NCBI GenBank assembly: GCA_013397435.1
Contig: VZRG01000164.1
Coordinates: forward strand, 391,042-455,041
DNA: 64,000 nucleotides
Source: Erythrocercus mccallii
Taxonomy: Eukaryota; Chordata; Aves; Passeriformes; Dicruridae
Direction: 5' to 3'
Position numbers and translations under genes: made by a program. How positions within the stretch are numbered: the first letter of the stretch is position 1; each line of letters opens with the position of its first letter. Below the pieces are notes generated by a model. It did not search any database, had not been told where the DNA came from, and saw nothing but the letters and a program-made list of their open reading frames with translations. Positions 13,601 through 25,200 of this stretch are shown here, piece by piece.

Positions 13601-16600
13601 AATTGACACAGTTTGAAATCTCCTGTCTAATACAACAGTTACAGATCAAGGTATATGGCAGAACCGTACGAAGCCCACTAAGGGTGACAGAAATCTGTGC
13701 ACTGATTTCAAAGGAGTGTTGACTCAATACTTTTGAAGGCAATTAATAGTTTCATGGGAATATGCCATCCACATAATTGGGTTTAAGCCATCACCAGAAA
13801 CATGACCTACATCAACACAGTCCTTCACCCCATGACCACAGTTACCCATATGGAGGGTAGGAGAGACCTTGGCATGTAATCATTCTTGAACATGGGATGG
13901 GGCCCAGATAGTCTTCCAAAATTTTATTGCATGCCTTCATTTCATTTCACCTTTAATAAGGAGATTGCAGGCAACCTTTGGTTGCAGATATAGTGCCATG
14001 CATTTAGGCTACCAGGCAGCTTATGGTGCAAGAGGCTGTGTGCAGGAAGTCCTGAGGGGCCAGAACTACAGGCCAGTGCCACCTCCATTGGATGCTCCCA
14101 AATTCTCATAAAATCCAAAGTCTAAGAGAAATGCTATTGAGTTGGAAGCACAAAGGGCAGAATGGGACAAAAAAGGAAAAACGTGTGGCAGTTTTTCTAG
14201 ATCAGCGCATTTTTGTTGGAGTAAATAGCAGCACAACTTTTTTCTCTCTTTCCAACTGTCAGAACTTACCTCAGTCATGGCAAAAGTAACTTGGCAATGA
14301 AGAAATAGCAAAGGATAAAGGAAAACAGCAAAACCTCTGTACACATACCAGAAAACCAGATGTATTTACTATTCTCCAGATTAATGGAAATAGACAGGAA
14401 AAACATGAAAACACCGTACAAGAGGCAAAACAAGAAATACATGGATATACAGGCTAGACTTCAGGATCAGGAAAGATAAAAATGAAAACAAAACCCTTTC
14501 ACCACCTGACTGGAACCCAGAGCAGGAGGCTCGGAACTTCTCCGTATTTCTGAAGGTTGTGCCACGCGTAAGTGTGAAGTGAATTTGATAAGCCTAATGC
14601 TCCTCAAATGAGTGAGAAAGCAGAAAGTTCTCTTGTTTTAAAATGCCAATTCAGAAAGTAGAAGAAAGAATTAGATGACTATGATGAAGAACCAGGAATT
14701 CTTCTGTTCATATATGCCTTGATCATCAGAAAAGATAGAGAAAACCTCATAAGATGAAAACATTTATGATTTGCTGATCTTGTTACTGAGTAGACATAGA
14801 GTTCAGGCAAATGAATTCCAGTTCAAAGATCAGGAATCCTGCAGCAGAGAGTCCAGCTCAAAAGAAGAAGGTGATCAGAGGTTAACTGAGTAGATACAGC
14901 TTATTTTTCTGCACTATGACATGCTGTACTGTATTACAGATGTACAGAGATAACTATTTTCCCCTTGCCTAACTTCACTTGGAAGTGAAAGGATCATGCT
15001 TATGATACTCAGAAGAATTTAAAATGATAGATATTTTTAGACTGATGTTGAATTTAATTTCCAATGTTTACTTTTCTTTTTAAAAGTAGTTGCATTTTCA
15101 AAACTAAAACTAGTCTTTAAAGTTCACTTTCAAAATATCAAAATGGAATGCTAAGTGCTAGAGGTTTCATATTTCTTTAAATTTCCTCAAATTTGGAATT
15201 TTCATATAGAATTTTGCTCAATCCATACTGGCAGTTTTCAATGCACAATATATTTCACTAACAATTTTTGAGAAGAGAAAGAAAATAGAAAGCTAATAAC
15301 TGCAATGAGATTGGTGCAGGAAGGAAAATAATGTCTGACTTGAAAGGAAGAGTCAGAAATTAAATATAGAAGGTCTTGTAGTTACCGATGCTGAGAGACT
15401 GATGGCTATGAGGAAGTCTAGGGACAACTGTAGGAAGTTTAGGATCCCAGTTACCAGAAAATATACTCTCTACTGGCCTGGAGACCAGCTGCTGTATGAC
15501 ACAAGTGAAAATCTAAAGTAACATCACAATCATGGATAAAAGCAATTCAAATGTCAGTAGGTCAACTCATGCAGAATACTGCATGTATACTGAAATTCAC
15601 AGACTAAAAAATTAGATCACCTTTAATTTGCAGCTGCTGGCTTGTAGAAATTCTATGTAGAGTAGAACAGTAAAGCTTTAGAGGTAATGGAGTTGATTAT
15701 AGTCCAGTACTTATCTCTCTCACACAGAGCTGTTTGAACTTTAATGCTTGCAAAGGGCTTTCAAACAGCAGCAAAGAAAGTAATAGGTTTTTGTGTGGAG
15801 GTAAAGGCTTTCTGGATGCTTGGGAAATATGAAGTGATCATTTCCTCACTTAGTACAGTGAAGTTCATTTAAAGAAATAACAGGAGAGGACTACTCCCCA
15901 CACAATTCAAAATATTTAAAGAAGCCTAGAAAATTGCTTTCACAAACAGCATAGTGAAGTAAAAAGGCAGAATCAGATTGTCCATGGTATTGAAATTGAC
16001 TTTGAAATATAAAAAAAAAGTAAAAAATAAAAGTAAATAGGGTGGTAATCTTTACTATTAATCTATTATTTAGAAATAATCAAATCTCAACTAGACTAAT
16101 TGGCAGAATTTAGGAATCATCTATGTAAATTAGAGGTCACTTGTCTTCATCAGTTCTATACTGAACATCTGATCCAGAAGACCAAAATACCAGACCTAAG
16201 ATAACGTTCTTTCATCATACTTACTTAAAGGAAAGAAAAACTTGAAATAATGACTTGAAGTCATTATATGTTATTAAAATGGACCAGTGAGAAATAAGCA
16301 CTACATAGACAATAATTTCAGCATGACACCTCTAAGAATATTAAGGAACAAATCTGTCCTCCAAAATAAAATAGCACCCAAAAAAAAAGTATGGATAGAT
16401 AATATGCCTGTAATCCCTGACATGTAGATGAGTATCTACAGAGCACATATATATTTTTTTCATTAGGAGAATGAAATGAATGTCAGGCCAACTATCAATT
16501 TAGTTTTTAAGAAGAACAAAAATGAAGTTTCAGTGAAAAATGTCTCATACTCAGATGTTATGTCAAAATTAGGAGAATATCAGCACCCTATTGCTAGTAA

Positions 16601-17264
16601 ACTTTACTTTCTATTTACTCTTCTGGTCAACTCTTTCACCTTATATTCAACAGGCTTGACATTGTGGCTTCCTTGTGTCTAATCTTGTATGCTTTATTCC
16701 TCCTACCCTTCCAACATATAGCAGTTTCCATTTAAAGCATTTCTGTGCCATGTATAGAAGTGTGAGTTACCACTCCAAGCCCAGCTTAAGCCAATTTGCT
16801 TAACTGGAAGCAAAATGGTTGCATGTTATGGCACGCTGCCCAGGGAGCTCTGCTAACACTGTTATAACAGACTAGCTCAAGCATTCATAGGCTGTCTTGC
16901 ACCTTAAATGCAAACCCCATCTCTCCTGAAGTACATGCAAAAACTGCATTGATCATGTGCATTTTAAGTACAATTTCTCAGCAGCAAATAACATTTTCTT
17001 TTTTTAAAACATATTATGCTGAACAAGAAAGATTGTAAAATATCAAAATAAAATGTGTAAATTTCCCTGTTAAGTGTAATAATCACCTCTATGACTTACA
17101 CATAGAAAAACACAAGTCATGAAATAGTCTCCTTTTTGTTTTCTTACCCTATGAACATTGTTTCCATATTTCCAGGCATTGAATTAATATTGATTATATT
17201 GTATATCTGTGATGGCTCTCACTATAACTCTGAAAAAACTTCTTTTAAGAATTATTTTTCCTCA
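10671..17264. other. AT-rich non-coding stretch
   Basis: No gene is recognisable. Around 12730-12960 the sequence is less AT-rich, keeps several NFI-like TTGGC/GCCAA half sites and is open in both directions, listed separately. The 13790-14080 interval has an AATAAA on the minus strand in a mildly GC-richer context and might be an old LTR, but no ends are visible. The rest carries only short A/T runs. Confidence 0.55.
12730..12960. promoter_or_regulatory. Possible conserved non-coding element
   Basis: This block stands out from its AT-rich surroundings. It contains closely spaced NFI-like half sites (TGCCAA near 12810, TTTGGCA near 12832, TTTGGCA near 12890) and CpG-containing words (AGCGCATGCATG, GGGCGCAG). 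It lies within the longest non-repeat plus-strand frame of this part (12730-13098, 122 codons). The frame has no recognisable domain and is overlapped by open minus frames, so coding is unlikely. The regulatory reading is an inference from composition and motif density only. Part of it (12851-12875) may itself be an ancient repeat. Confidence 0.2.
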
Positions 17265-17292
17265 AAATAATAACAATAATAATAATAATAAT
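17265..17292 (+). repeat. (AAT)n trinucleotide microsatellite
   Basis: Nine or so AAT units with one interruption (AATAATAAC then an uninterrupted AAT run), ending at 17292. Confidence 0.9.
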
Positions 17293-17439
17293 TCTTTTAT
17301 CATAAATGGAATAGACTCCATGGTTTTAAGGATTTGTTCATTTTTAACTCTACTCTTCTCAAATTCCTGAAAAAATGAATCTACAGACTCACATAACTGA
17401 AGTGGCAGTGAGAGAATTATGCCAGACTTTAAGGATGTC

Positions 17440-17700
17440 TTGATGGCCTATCAGTTGGTATCACTTTTCTGTCTCTTGAGTGCTGTAGAGCATGTAATCT
17501 GTTCTGATAGGCAGATGGATGTATGAGTTTGATCTGCTGACACAGTACTAATAACCCCATTAGACCCAAAGATTAATGATGTATCGGGCTTCGTGCATGC
17601 CTGCCTTATCCATCATGTACCTGGTTATCAGGGGCAACCTTTTATCTAATCAGTCAATAACTTCGTTAATCTAATTGCAAGTAATAATAGTCTTATTGGT
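17440..17700. promoter_or_regulatory. Possible conserved non-coding element with homeodomain-type sites
   Basis: A dense cluster of words typical of vertebrate enhancers is seen: TTATCTAATCAG, TTAATCTAATTGC, CATCATGTACCTGGTTATC and a retained CpG in both GTATCGGGCTTCGTGC and AACTTCGTTAAT. AT-rich homeodomain cores (TAATTG, TTAATC) cluster between about 17641 and 17690. No open frame or repeat family explains the block. I infer conservation from texture alone; an avian/mammalian multi-genome alignment would decide. Confidence 0.3.
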
Positions 17701-19049
17701 AGAAAATATTACGTTCATGAACATTCTACATTTTTAAATTATGTTCCTTCACATTTTTACTAGCTAGTACCTACAGAAATACATATTTTAGTCTTTTACT
17801 TGAAGCTTTCACTTTTGCTTTGAAGAGCTATTTTGTTCTATAAAAGTTCCTTCAAAATTTCACAGGACAGCAAATGATATGAACAGTGAGATAAAAGCCA
17901 AGAGCAAACCAAGACATGGGAAGATTTAATCTCGGAGATTTAGCTGGATCTCAAGTGAGGTTACCAGAAAGACAGTAAACCTAATAAGTGTGCTCCATTT
18001 TTAGTAGAATCACAATTTCAGATGTTTTGAGATAAAATTTATTTCATTACAAACTATTTATGTAAAGTCCAATGCACCATGCTAACTTCACAAATGTCTT
18101 GACACAGGTGGGTGAGAGGAAGATGGTGAACCTCATGTAAAAGGAATGAGCTGTAATGGGCAGCATACACAGTCAATCAGCTTCTGTCGTGTTTAGGAGG
18201 CAACACCAGCATCACTTTGTTATTTGATAGATAGGCAGGCACCAAATATAGTTAGGCAAGATTAAGCTATTTCGGCCAAGAGCGCAAACTGCAAGCATTT
18301 ATGTGTTTGTGAAATAAAATCTTATTCCAGAAAAAAGCATGGAAAAAATTGTAGTTGATTTCATCAGAGCAGCCATTCCATTTATAGATGTTAGTGCTGC
18401 AGAGAAACATTATTATCACTTGGTTAAAAGCTTGTGAATACCTGGCATAAAATTCCTTTGAACAAATCCTGAGTCCTGCCTAATGGCAATGCACTTAAAA
18501 GACATCACATCTCATAGGAAGACAGGCAACTTAGATTTAAAGGATTCAAGTGCTGGGTGATCTGTCACATACTTCAAAATCTGTTACTGTATTAGGCTAG
18601 TGTGAAAAATGTGCACATGTTTATCGTAGTTCGCCACGCTAGAAGGACCACAGGACACTTGAACTTTGCTGATCAGAGCAGGGGCCAAGAAAAACCCTGC
18701 CTTGTTTATTTCATTCTATTATATACTTGTAGTAAACATGACCATGGGTTGGAGAGTGGGGTTACGACCTCTGAATCACATAGGTCAGACAGACCACCAG
18801 TCAGCACTCTCCTCCTACCAAGAAGAATGCAAAACAATGGTATTATTTACAAAAACATCCCTCATGTTTTCATGAACATGGTGTGGGAAAGTGAAGAGCT
18901 GCACGTTAATATCAGAGCTTAGAAAAGCTCAAAAACTCATGGTGACACATGTTTTCATTTTAAGTTTTGTTCACTTTCATTTTATCCAATTTTCAGCTTA
19001 TCTGCTAAACCAGATGAGCTGAACCAGATAAGACTGTTTATCTGTCAGG
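17701..19049. other. Non-coding stretch, nothing recognised
   Basis: The overlapping frames at 18602-18922 and 18666-18875 occupy a slightly GC-richer block but show no familiar domain or repeat. The remainder is AT-rich unique sequence. Confidence 0.5.
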
Positions 19050-19170
19050 AATGAGAGGCTTCTCCCCTCATATATATCTGTAAACTAGGATCAAATCCCC
19101 TCTAAACTTTGCTAGGTTGAGCTCTCTATATCTCAACGTGTTTTGCAAGTCTCCCTGTCCTCCGTTCAGT
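19050..19170 (-). mobile_element. Ancient CR1/L3-like LINE fragment
   Basis: The plus-strand wording ('ggatcaaatcccctctaaa' followed by 'ttgagctctctatatctcaa') resembles the reverse complement of the CR1/L3 segment that normally reads as 'atgaaatcccccctcagcc ... tctctcagcc'. It is strongly diverged, with no ends visible and no coding capacity. Confidence 0.35.
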
Positions 19171-19379
19171 AGTATATTAGTTTACAGTGGCAGCTGACCC
19201 TTGTCAAGTCTTTACAGTATTGCCATTATTTATTTACAAAGAGCTGTCAATAGGTGCTGTTCAGTGGCATTGTAGAAGCAAATATGGGTATCAGCCGGGG
19301 GAGCAGCTGAAGGGGTGATGACGCTACCCTTGAGTAATTTTTATTTGACAAAATTGAAGAGCTCAGCAGGATTTTCATG

Positions 19380-19407
19380 TGGTTAAACCAAACTCTTGGT
19401 TTAACCA
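19380..19407. repeat. Perfect 12-bp inverted repeat (hairpin)
   Basis: TGGTTAAACCAA at 19380-19391 is followed by a 4-base loop (ACTC) and its exact reverse complement, TTGGTTTAACCA, at 19396-19407. The symmetry stops sharply at both outer ends. There is no U-run after it to suggest a terminator, and no open frame of note. Confidence 0.9.
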
Positions 19408-20788
19408 GATGCTAAGCCATGTGGAAGCATATTTGACCTCAGTGGCTTAGTTCCAGCAGATGCCAGGTACAGCACCTTGCCACTCGGTTTGCATAATGCT
19501 GCTCTCTGCCTCAGCACTCTGTACACACAGGATTCTGTCAAGGATTGCAGCTCTCAGAAAACACTGCACATCTCAGAAAGTATATACTGGGGTTTATTTC
19601 CTCTCCCTCCTCCCTGTAGGTGGGTGAAAGATGATTCTGAAAATTTTTTTTTTTATTCAGAAGCCCGATATTTTTATTCATATTTTAAAAACAATAAATC
19701 CATTAAGGGGGGAAGTAATTGCATTAAAGGGAATACAGTGAGAAGGGATACAGCTAGTTTCTTAGCTAATTTTAATAGTACCTTGATAAAAGAAATACTT
19801 CTACACTATCCGAGTGAAAAAGGAAAAGAAACTTTTTCAGCCTTTAATTAAATGAATATGCAGGCCTTGCACAAGATTTCATCTTATCTGTGCCTCCTTG
19901 TGCACCTAGATACATTATAGTTTAATAAAGTTGAGTCAATAGAATTTCATGTTTTCCACATTTACATTACTTTTCAATTGAGCTAAATTATAGTTAAGCT
20001 GTATCCTTTAGCTTAACTTTGACCAGCCACATTACCACTATTATATAAAGTGAAAGATTTAGGTAAGTAGAAAATGAGAGACTTAGCTTTTTTTAATTTC
20101 TAAAAACAAAAATAATTTCTCTTTTTAACTTTTTAATTTTAAATTAATATTTTTAATTAAAATAATCAGAGAGAAATATATTGAATTCATATACAGGAAA
20201 CCTTACTGACAAATGGTCCAAAATCTTTTCAATAATATATTTTTATATTTTATTTCATGCCTTATTTTATATTTTGTTCCCTTCCTAAACCTGACACAAC
20301 CAAATATGTTAATAGATAAATGCATAAGTATTATTTGCTCTCTTGAGCACTTTACTCAAACTTATATCAACTCATTACTCCTTTATCCTTAATTGTTTTT
20401 TTGTTATGCCTAAACAAAAACAAAATTCCATCAAACTCAAACATAATTTTACAATAGTGTATATTTATTTTCCCTTTAAAACCACTAGAAACCCCAATTA
20501 ATGGGCAGCAGAATCCATCTCTATATTAGCCATTCTCATTGTGCATGAAGCAAACTTTTTTGACAAGTTTGACTGTCTTGCTTAAATTTCTGCACAGCCA
20601 TAGCACCCTAAGTGCATAGTAATTAGCAGTTATGTATTCCTTTTCCATAAACTCCATGCCTTCCACACTTGCCCACACCTCTCCTGAGGGTAGTGTTAGA
20701 TTAGTGTTAGATCAGCACTCACAGGGTGGGCCTCTCTTAATCATGCAGGTGGCAGGAAGATATTGTCTCACCTTGCAGTTGTGCAATG
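19408..20788. other. AT-rich non-coding stretch
   Basis: Contains a 124-codon open frame (19477-19851) with no recognisable domain. A very AT-rich zone of A and T runs lies around 20080-20300. A short direct duplication of AGTGTTAGAT occurs near 20694-20717. Confidence 0.5.
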
Positions 20789-20887
20789 CCTGACTTCAGT
20801 GCAGCTGCCTCAATTTGCCACACTCTAAGGCGTGGCGATGTATCTAAAGCCTGCTAGGCTCTCACTAATAGCTCCACTGAAGTCAGG
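20789..20887. repeat. Imperfect 18-bp inverted repeat with about 64-bp spacer
   Basis: CCTGACTTCAGTG at 20789-20801 is exactly mirrored by CACTGAAGTCAGG at 20875-20887. The stem extends inward with one mismatch to about 18 bp (…CAGCT against AGCTC…). The word 'gacttcagtggagct' resembles a motif common in old palindromic repeats of reptile and bird genomes, so this may be the remnant of an ancient transposon rather than a functional structure. Confidence 0.75.
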
Positions 20888-21015
20888 TGGTGTATATCTG
20901 TGGAGAAAGACCTCAGCTGTTTCTCTATAAATGCCTGTTTTTTAATTTCATTGTGCTCAATATTCTGTGTTGTGAATCAAATAATTTAATTCTTTCTTGA
21001 TTAATACAGCTTCAT

Positions 21016-21808
21016 TTGGATGTTAGGTGGGCTTTGACCAAGGGGCAGGATGGATGCAGGTGGATGCAGGAAAGGCTGTGGATGTTGTCTACCTGGACTT
21101 CAGCAAAGCAAACACCCTGCCACAGCACACTCCTGGAAAACCTGGCTGCCTGTGTCTTGGACAGGAGCACTCTGTGCTGGGTTAGGAACTGGCTGCATGG
21201 CTGGGCCCAGAGAGTGGTGGTGAATGGTGCTGCATCCAGCTGGCAGCCTGTCACCAGTGGTGTCCCTCAGGGGTTTCTACTGGGGCCAGCTCTGTTCAAT
21301 ATCTTCATTGATGATCTGGATCAGGGGATAGAGTCAACCATCAGTCAATTTGCAGACGACATTAAGCTGGGAGCATGTGTCGATCTGTTGGAAGGTGGAA
21401 AGGCTCTGCAGAGAGACCTGGACAGGCTGGATAGGTGGGCCGAGTCCAATAAGATGAAGTTTAACAAGTCCAAGTGCCGAGTTCTGCATTTTGGCCACAA
21501 CAACCCCCTGCAGCGTTATAGGCTGGGGACGGTGTGACTGGACAGTGCCCAGGCAGAAAGGGACTTTGGGGCACTGGTGACAGCAGCTGAACATGAGCCA
21601 GCAGTGTGCCCTGGTGGCCAAGAAGGCCAATGGCATCCTGGCCTGGATCAGGAATAGTGTAGGCAGCAGGAGCAGGGAGGTCATTCTTCCCCTGTACTCA
21701 GCACTGGTGAGGCCACACCTTGAGTGCTGTGTCCAGTTCTGGGCCCCTCAGTTTGGGAAGGACATTGAGATATTTGAGCATGTCCAGAGGAGGCAACAAG
21801 GCTGGTGA
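21016..21808 (+). pseudogene. CR1 ORF2 reverse-transcriptase remnant
   Basis: The C-terminal half of the CR1 polyprotein that copies the element's RNA at its target site. The first recognisable part, DVVYLDFSKA (around 21081-21110), is in one frame. A small net deletion just after it, in the normally conserved 'AFDT' region, shifts reading into the frame opened at 21016. That frame then gives LDRSTLCWVRNWL, VTSGVPQG (residues about 79-86) and the catalytic FADD box (residues 112-115, bases 21349-21360). It closes with DRLDRWAESNKMKFN and a premature TGA at 21535-21537. A third frame (21593-21808) carries the downstream SQQCALVAKKANGILA and LYSALVRPHLECC segment. The endonuclease domain and ORF1 are missing. 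With at least two frame changes and a stop it cannot make an active enzyme. Its start codon at 21016 is fortuitous. Confidence 0.93.
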
Positions 21809-22232
21809 GGGGCTTGGAGCACAAACCCTGTGAGGAATGACTGAGGGAGCTGGGGTTGTTCAGTCTGGAGAAAAGGAGGCTCAGGGGTGACCTTTTCGCT
21901 CTCTACAGCTTCCTGAAAGGTGGCTGTAGCCAGGTGAGGGTTGGTCTCTTTCTCCAGGCAGCAACAGACAGAACGAGAGGACACAGTCTTAAGCTGCACT
22001 AGGGGAAGTTTAGGTTAGATGTTAGAAAGAAATTTTTCACTGAAAGAATGTTTGGGCACTGAAATTGTCTGCCCATGGTGGTGGTGGAATCACTGTCCCT
22101 GGACATGTTTAAAAAAGGATTGGACATGGCACTCACTGCCAAGCTTTAGTTGATGAGGACGTGTTAGGTCATAGGTTGAACCTGATGATCTCAAAGGTTT
22201 TTTCCAACCTAGTTCATTCTGTGATTCTGTGA
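21028..22232 (+). mobile_element. CR1 LINE, 5'-truncated, 3' end intact
   Basis: This is the clearest transposon in the window. It begins inside the reverse-transcriptase region of ORF2 and runs through the 3' untranslated part to the CR1 terminus, which ends in two copies of the 8-base repeat (ATTCTGTG ATTCTGTG at about 22215-22230). The family's usual end wording, 'gaacctgatgatctcaaagg' and 'ttttccaacctagttcattc', is present just before. No poly-A tail is expected for CR1, and none is seen. Truncation at the 5' end is the norm for this family. The coding remnant is described separately. The copy is diverged and frameshifted, so it is an inactive fossil, but it is younger-looking than the other CR1 pieces here. 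Confidence 0.95.
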
Positions 22233-25200
22233 ACATAAAGCATTCAACTTGCCAAGATTTTTGTATTTTAACTCAAAATCCAAACTTCCAAAACTTCCAG
22301 CAACATCTAGCTTAATGTTTGCATGTAGGCAGGTTTGGATTTTTCACGTGAAGGATATCACAGTGCAGACTCTAAACCCCAAAAAATACAATGAGTCTCT
22401 TTCCTTGCAATAATCGCTGCAAATAGGAAGTGACTCATTCTCCTTCATTGCCCTTGCAGTATCCCAAAAACCTGATGTTATTTGTTACTACTTTTAATCC
22501 ATGTAGTAAATCTCCTGTTTCCTGTTTTCTTCTGAGACAGCAGCACTTTTACTCACAATATATGACATTTGAGGAGTTCCTATTGTGATCATTTACAAGG
22601 TTTTGAGAATCTCAAATAGGATTTGGCTGGTTGAGAATCCTGCCTTTAGTCTGACACAAAGATATCTCTAAGCTGCTTTCTACAACTCTCTCCTTATACA
22701 AATAGTCTGATTTCCTCTGAATCATGCATCCAGAGTTAAATCTGTGTGAAATGCTTTGCTGAGTTGGAGTAAAATGGTCATTAAGCGTCTCAAAGAGGAA
22801 AAGCCAAGGAGGCAGTGCTGATGTTAGGCGTCTTACTAAGAGAGTTGGGGATTTTCCCGTCTTCTCCTACTATCTTTGTTACCTGCAGTTGCTATCATAT
22901 GAAACATGAGAACAGGGGCAGGTATTCCCACTGGGGAGGCCTGAGGAGAGCTGGCAATGCAACTACAGAAGCCAGCGGCGCAAATCCCAGTGTTTCTTAA
23001 ATGTGCTGGCCCACAAAGGGCAAAAAAGCAACTTCATCATCCCAGAGCATCCTAGAAAAAGAACTGTGACAGCTGGAATCACCATTATCTCTGCTCTCTG
23101 TTCCCAGCAATGGGTAGTCACATGCTGTGAAATTGGCAATATCCAAAATTCAGTCAAATGCAAAATAAATGAATGGGAACAACCGAGATAAATATTTACC
23201 TCCTAAACCCTTGGAGTGAGAGGAGATTTCAGAAACACCTGTAATGGATTGAAGAATTATTCAGCCTACTAAAACCCCTTCCCCCATATACACAAAAAAA
23301 TCCTGCCCTCTTTAACTCTTCCTCATCCTAAGTCAGTTCCAAGGAGATCCAGGGACATTTCTTGTGACAACAGTGTAGCTGTTAACTTTACACTGATTTT
23401 TTGCTGCCTCCTGGTTCTCCATGCAGCAAATGGGTACAACGCTTGTGCTGTAAAGGAGAAGATGGAAGCAAACTGCTCCTTTGTCCCAGGTTTATTTCAG
23501 TCTAACTATCTCTGACAAGAGTACAACAAAGAGATTACATGAAGGCAGAAAACTGAACAGGCTTTTTATGTACTATTACATGATCATACTTCTGGGGCCC
23601 ACAGTTTTACCCTGGAGGAAGAGATTTCCCAAAATTAGTTTCAGGCTACCATTTTCCCACAGAAGTGAGAGACTCACTCGGTAAGTCTTTTTCACACTCT
23701 GCTTACAGCTGTAAAGCAGGACATTCAGGTTTGTAAATGACCTTTACTGAACAACACATTTTTATTTTACATGTGCTTACTTTTGTACATACACTTTTTA
23801 GATATAGAAACAGATAGGGAGGGCAAATTTTCACGTGTCTCAACCAAAGAAGTGGGGATAATTTATCTATGAGGCAATGAGAAGGGGATCTTTCTGATTC
23901 AGTTTTACCGTTACTTGCAAAGATCACCATGGCAGTGTAGTCTGCAGGACATGGCTTCTCAATACTGCCCATGGCAAATACTCATTTAAGCATCTGAATG
24001 ATTAAGGCTACATGGTGCAGTCAATATATATATATATGGAATAACATCTGGCAAGCTACTGAAACTAAAACTGCTGACTGCTTTTTAAAGTATCTTTTAT
24101 TGATTTTGTGTAAACCATAAAGAACTGCTTTTGATTATCTGGCAAATTCACCTTCTAATACTTTCACTTTCAAGCATAAGTTTGTAACTCTCACAGTTGA
24201 AATGAGCTTTGGATTTATTAGGCAGAAAAAATCTCTTGGAAAGAAAAAGATTAACTATCCCATTGCTACTGACTTGTCCTAGAATGATAATTTAATATTC
24301 TGGCTTCATACAAAGATGACTTTTCATCCAGATGAATACAGTTGCCCTTCTGAATTTTTTGAAGGAATTTATCCCACATATTCCATTATCATTCATAATG
24401 GATTTCCACAAGTGATATGTCTGCCTTTCAATAAACAACTAGGTATTTGTTCACAATTTTATTCTTGACAATACCCTTGACAAAGGACCATCTCATTCTT
24501 AGACCGGCACCTTGCAAAAAGAACATCTTAAGTTACTGTGCATTTTTGTCTCAAAAATATATGAAAGATATCAAAATCTTTTCCTTGCACTATTGTGCAG
24601 TAATATACAATATTTTCATTTAAATAATCACATTTTTGTGTCCTCTGCAAAAAAAAAAAAAAGTCATATCGGATAGAAAAAGGAAGTGTTTTGCCTCTGA
24701 AATTTGAGGCAGGAGGTGGGGGTAGGGGGGAGTGGTGTCCTGTCCAAAAAAATGAAGACCAAGTGAATAAAACACAGGCAAAGCTGAAGTCAATTACTTT
24801 CTGATCAGATGTAGCAAATACTTGTCCAACTACTTTTCAATTTGAACTTGATGTTCTAGAACATACAGGTTCTGGCTGTTTTAAAAACCAGTCACTCTTT
24901 TTCACAAGGTTGCTTAAGAAATTGTATAAAAAAGAATGTGTCATTTTTCTGAAATGTGTCATTCTCCTCAGCTGAAAAATCCGAACTGAAAGGTCAGTAA
25001 AACAAGTTAGCTATAATTCTACCCCTCCAATTTGGTTTCTTCTGTTCCTACAGTTCTAAAGTTTTGCAGTTTTCCCACCAGTGTTTCACCACCTTCTGAT
25101 TTATATTTAATTCCCCCTCACCCTTAGTGTATGTTAATAATAGCTCCCCTTCCCTCCAGTATTCTCCCTGGATCCTGAGAACAGGCAGATATGGCAGAAT

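Noticed and set aside
19477..19851. 124-codon plus-strand open frame
   Set aside because: Low-complexity Phe/Tyr/Lys stretches typical of translated AT-rich DNA, with no motif.
23663..23680. Possible 18-nt microexon between CCCACAG and GTAAGT
   Set aside because: Good-looking splice signals, but the block is too short to judge and there are no neighbouring exons; chance is more likely.
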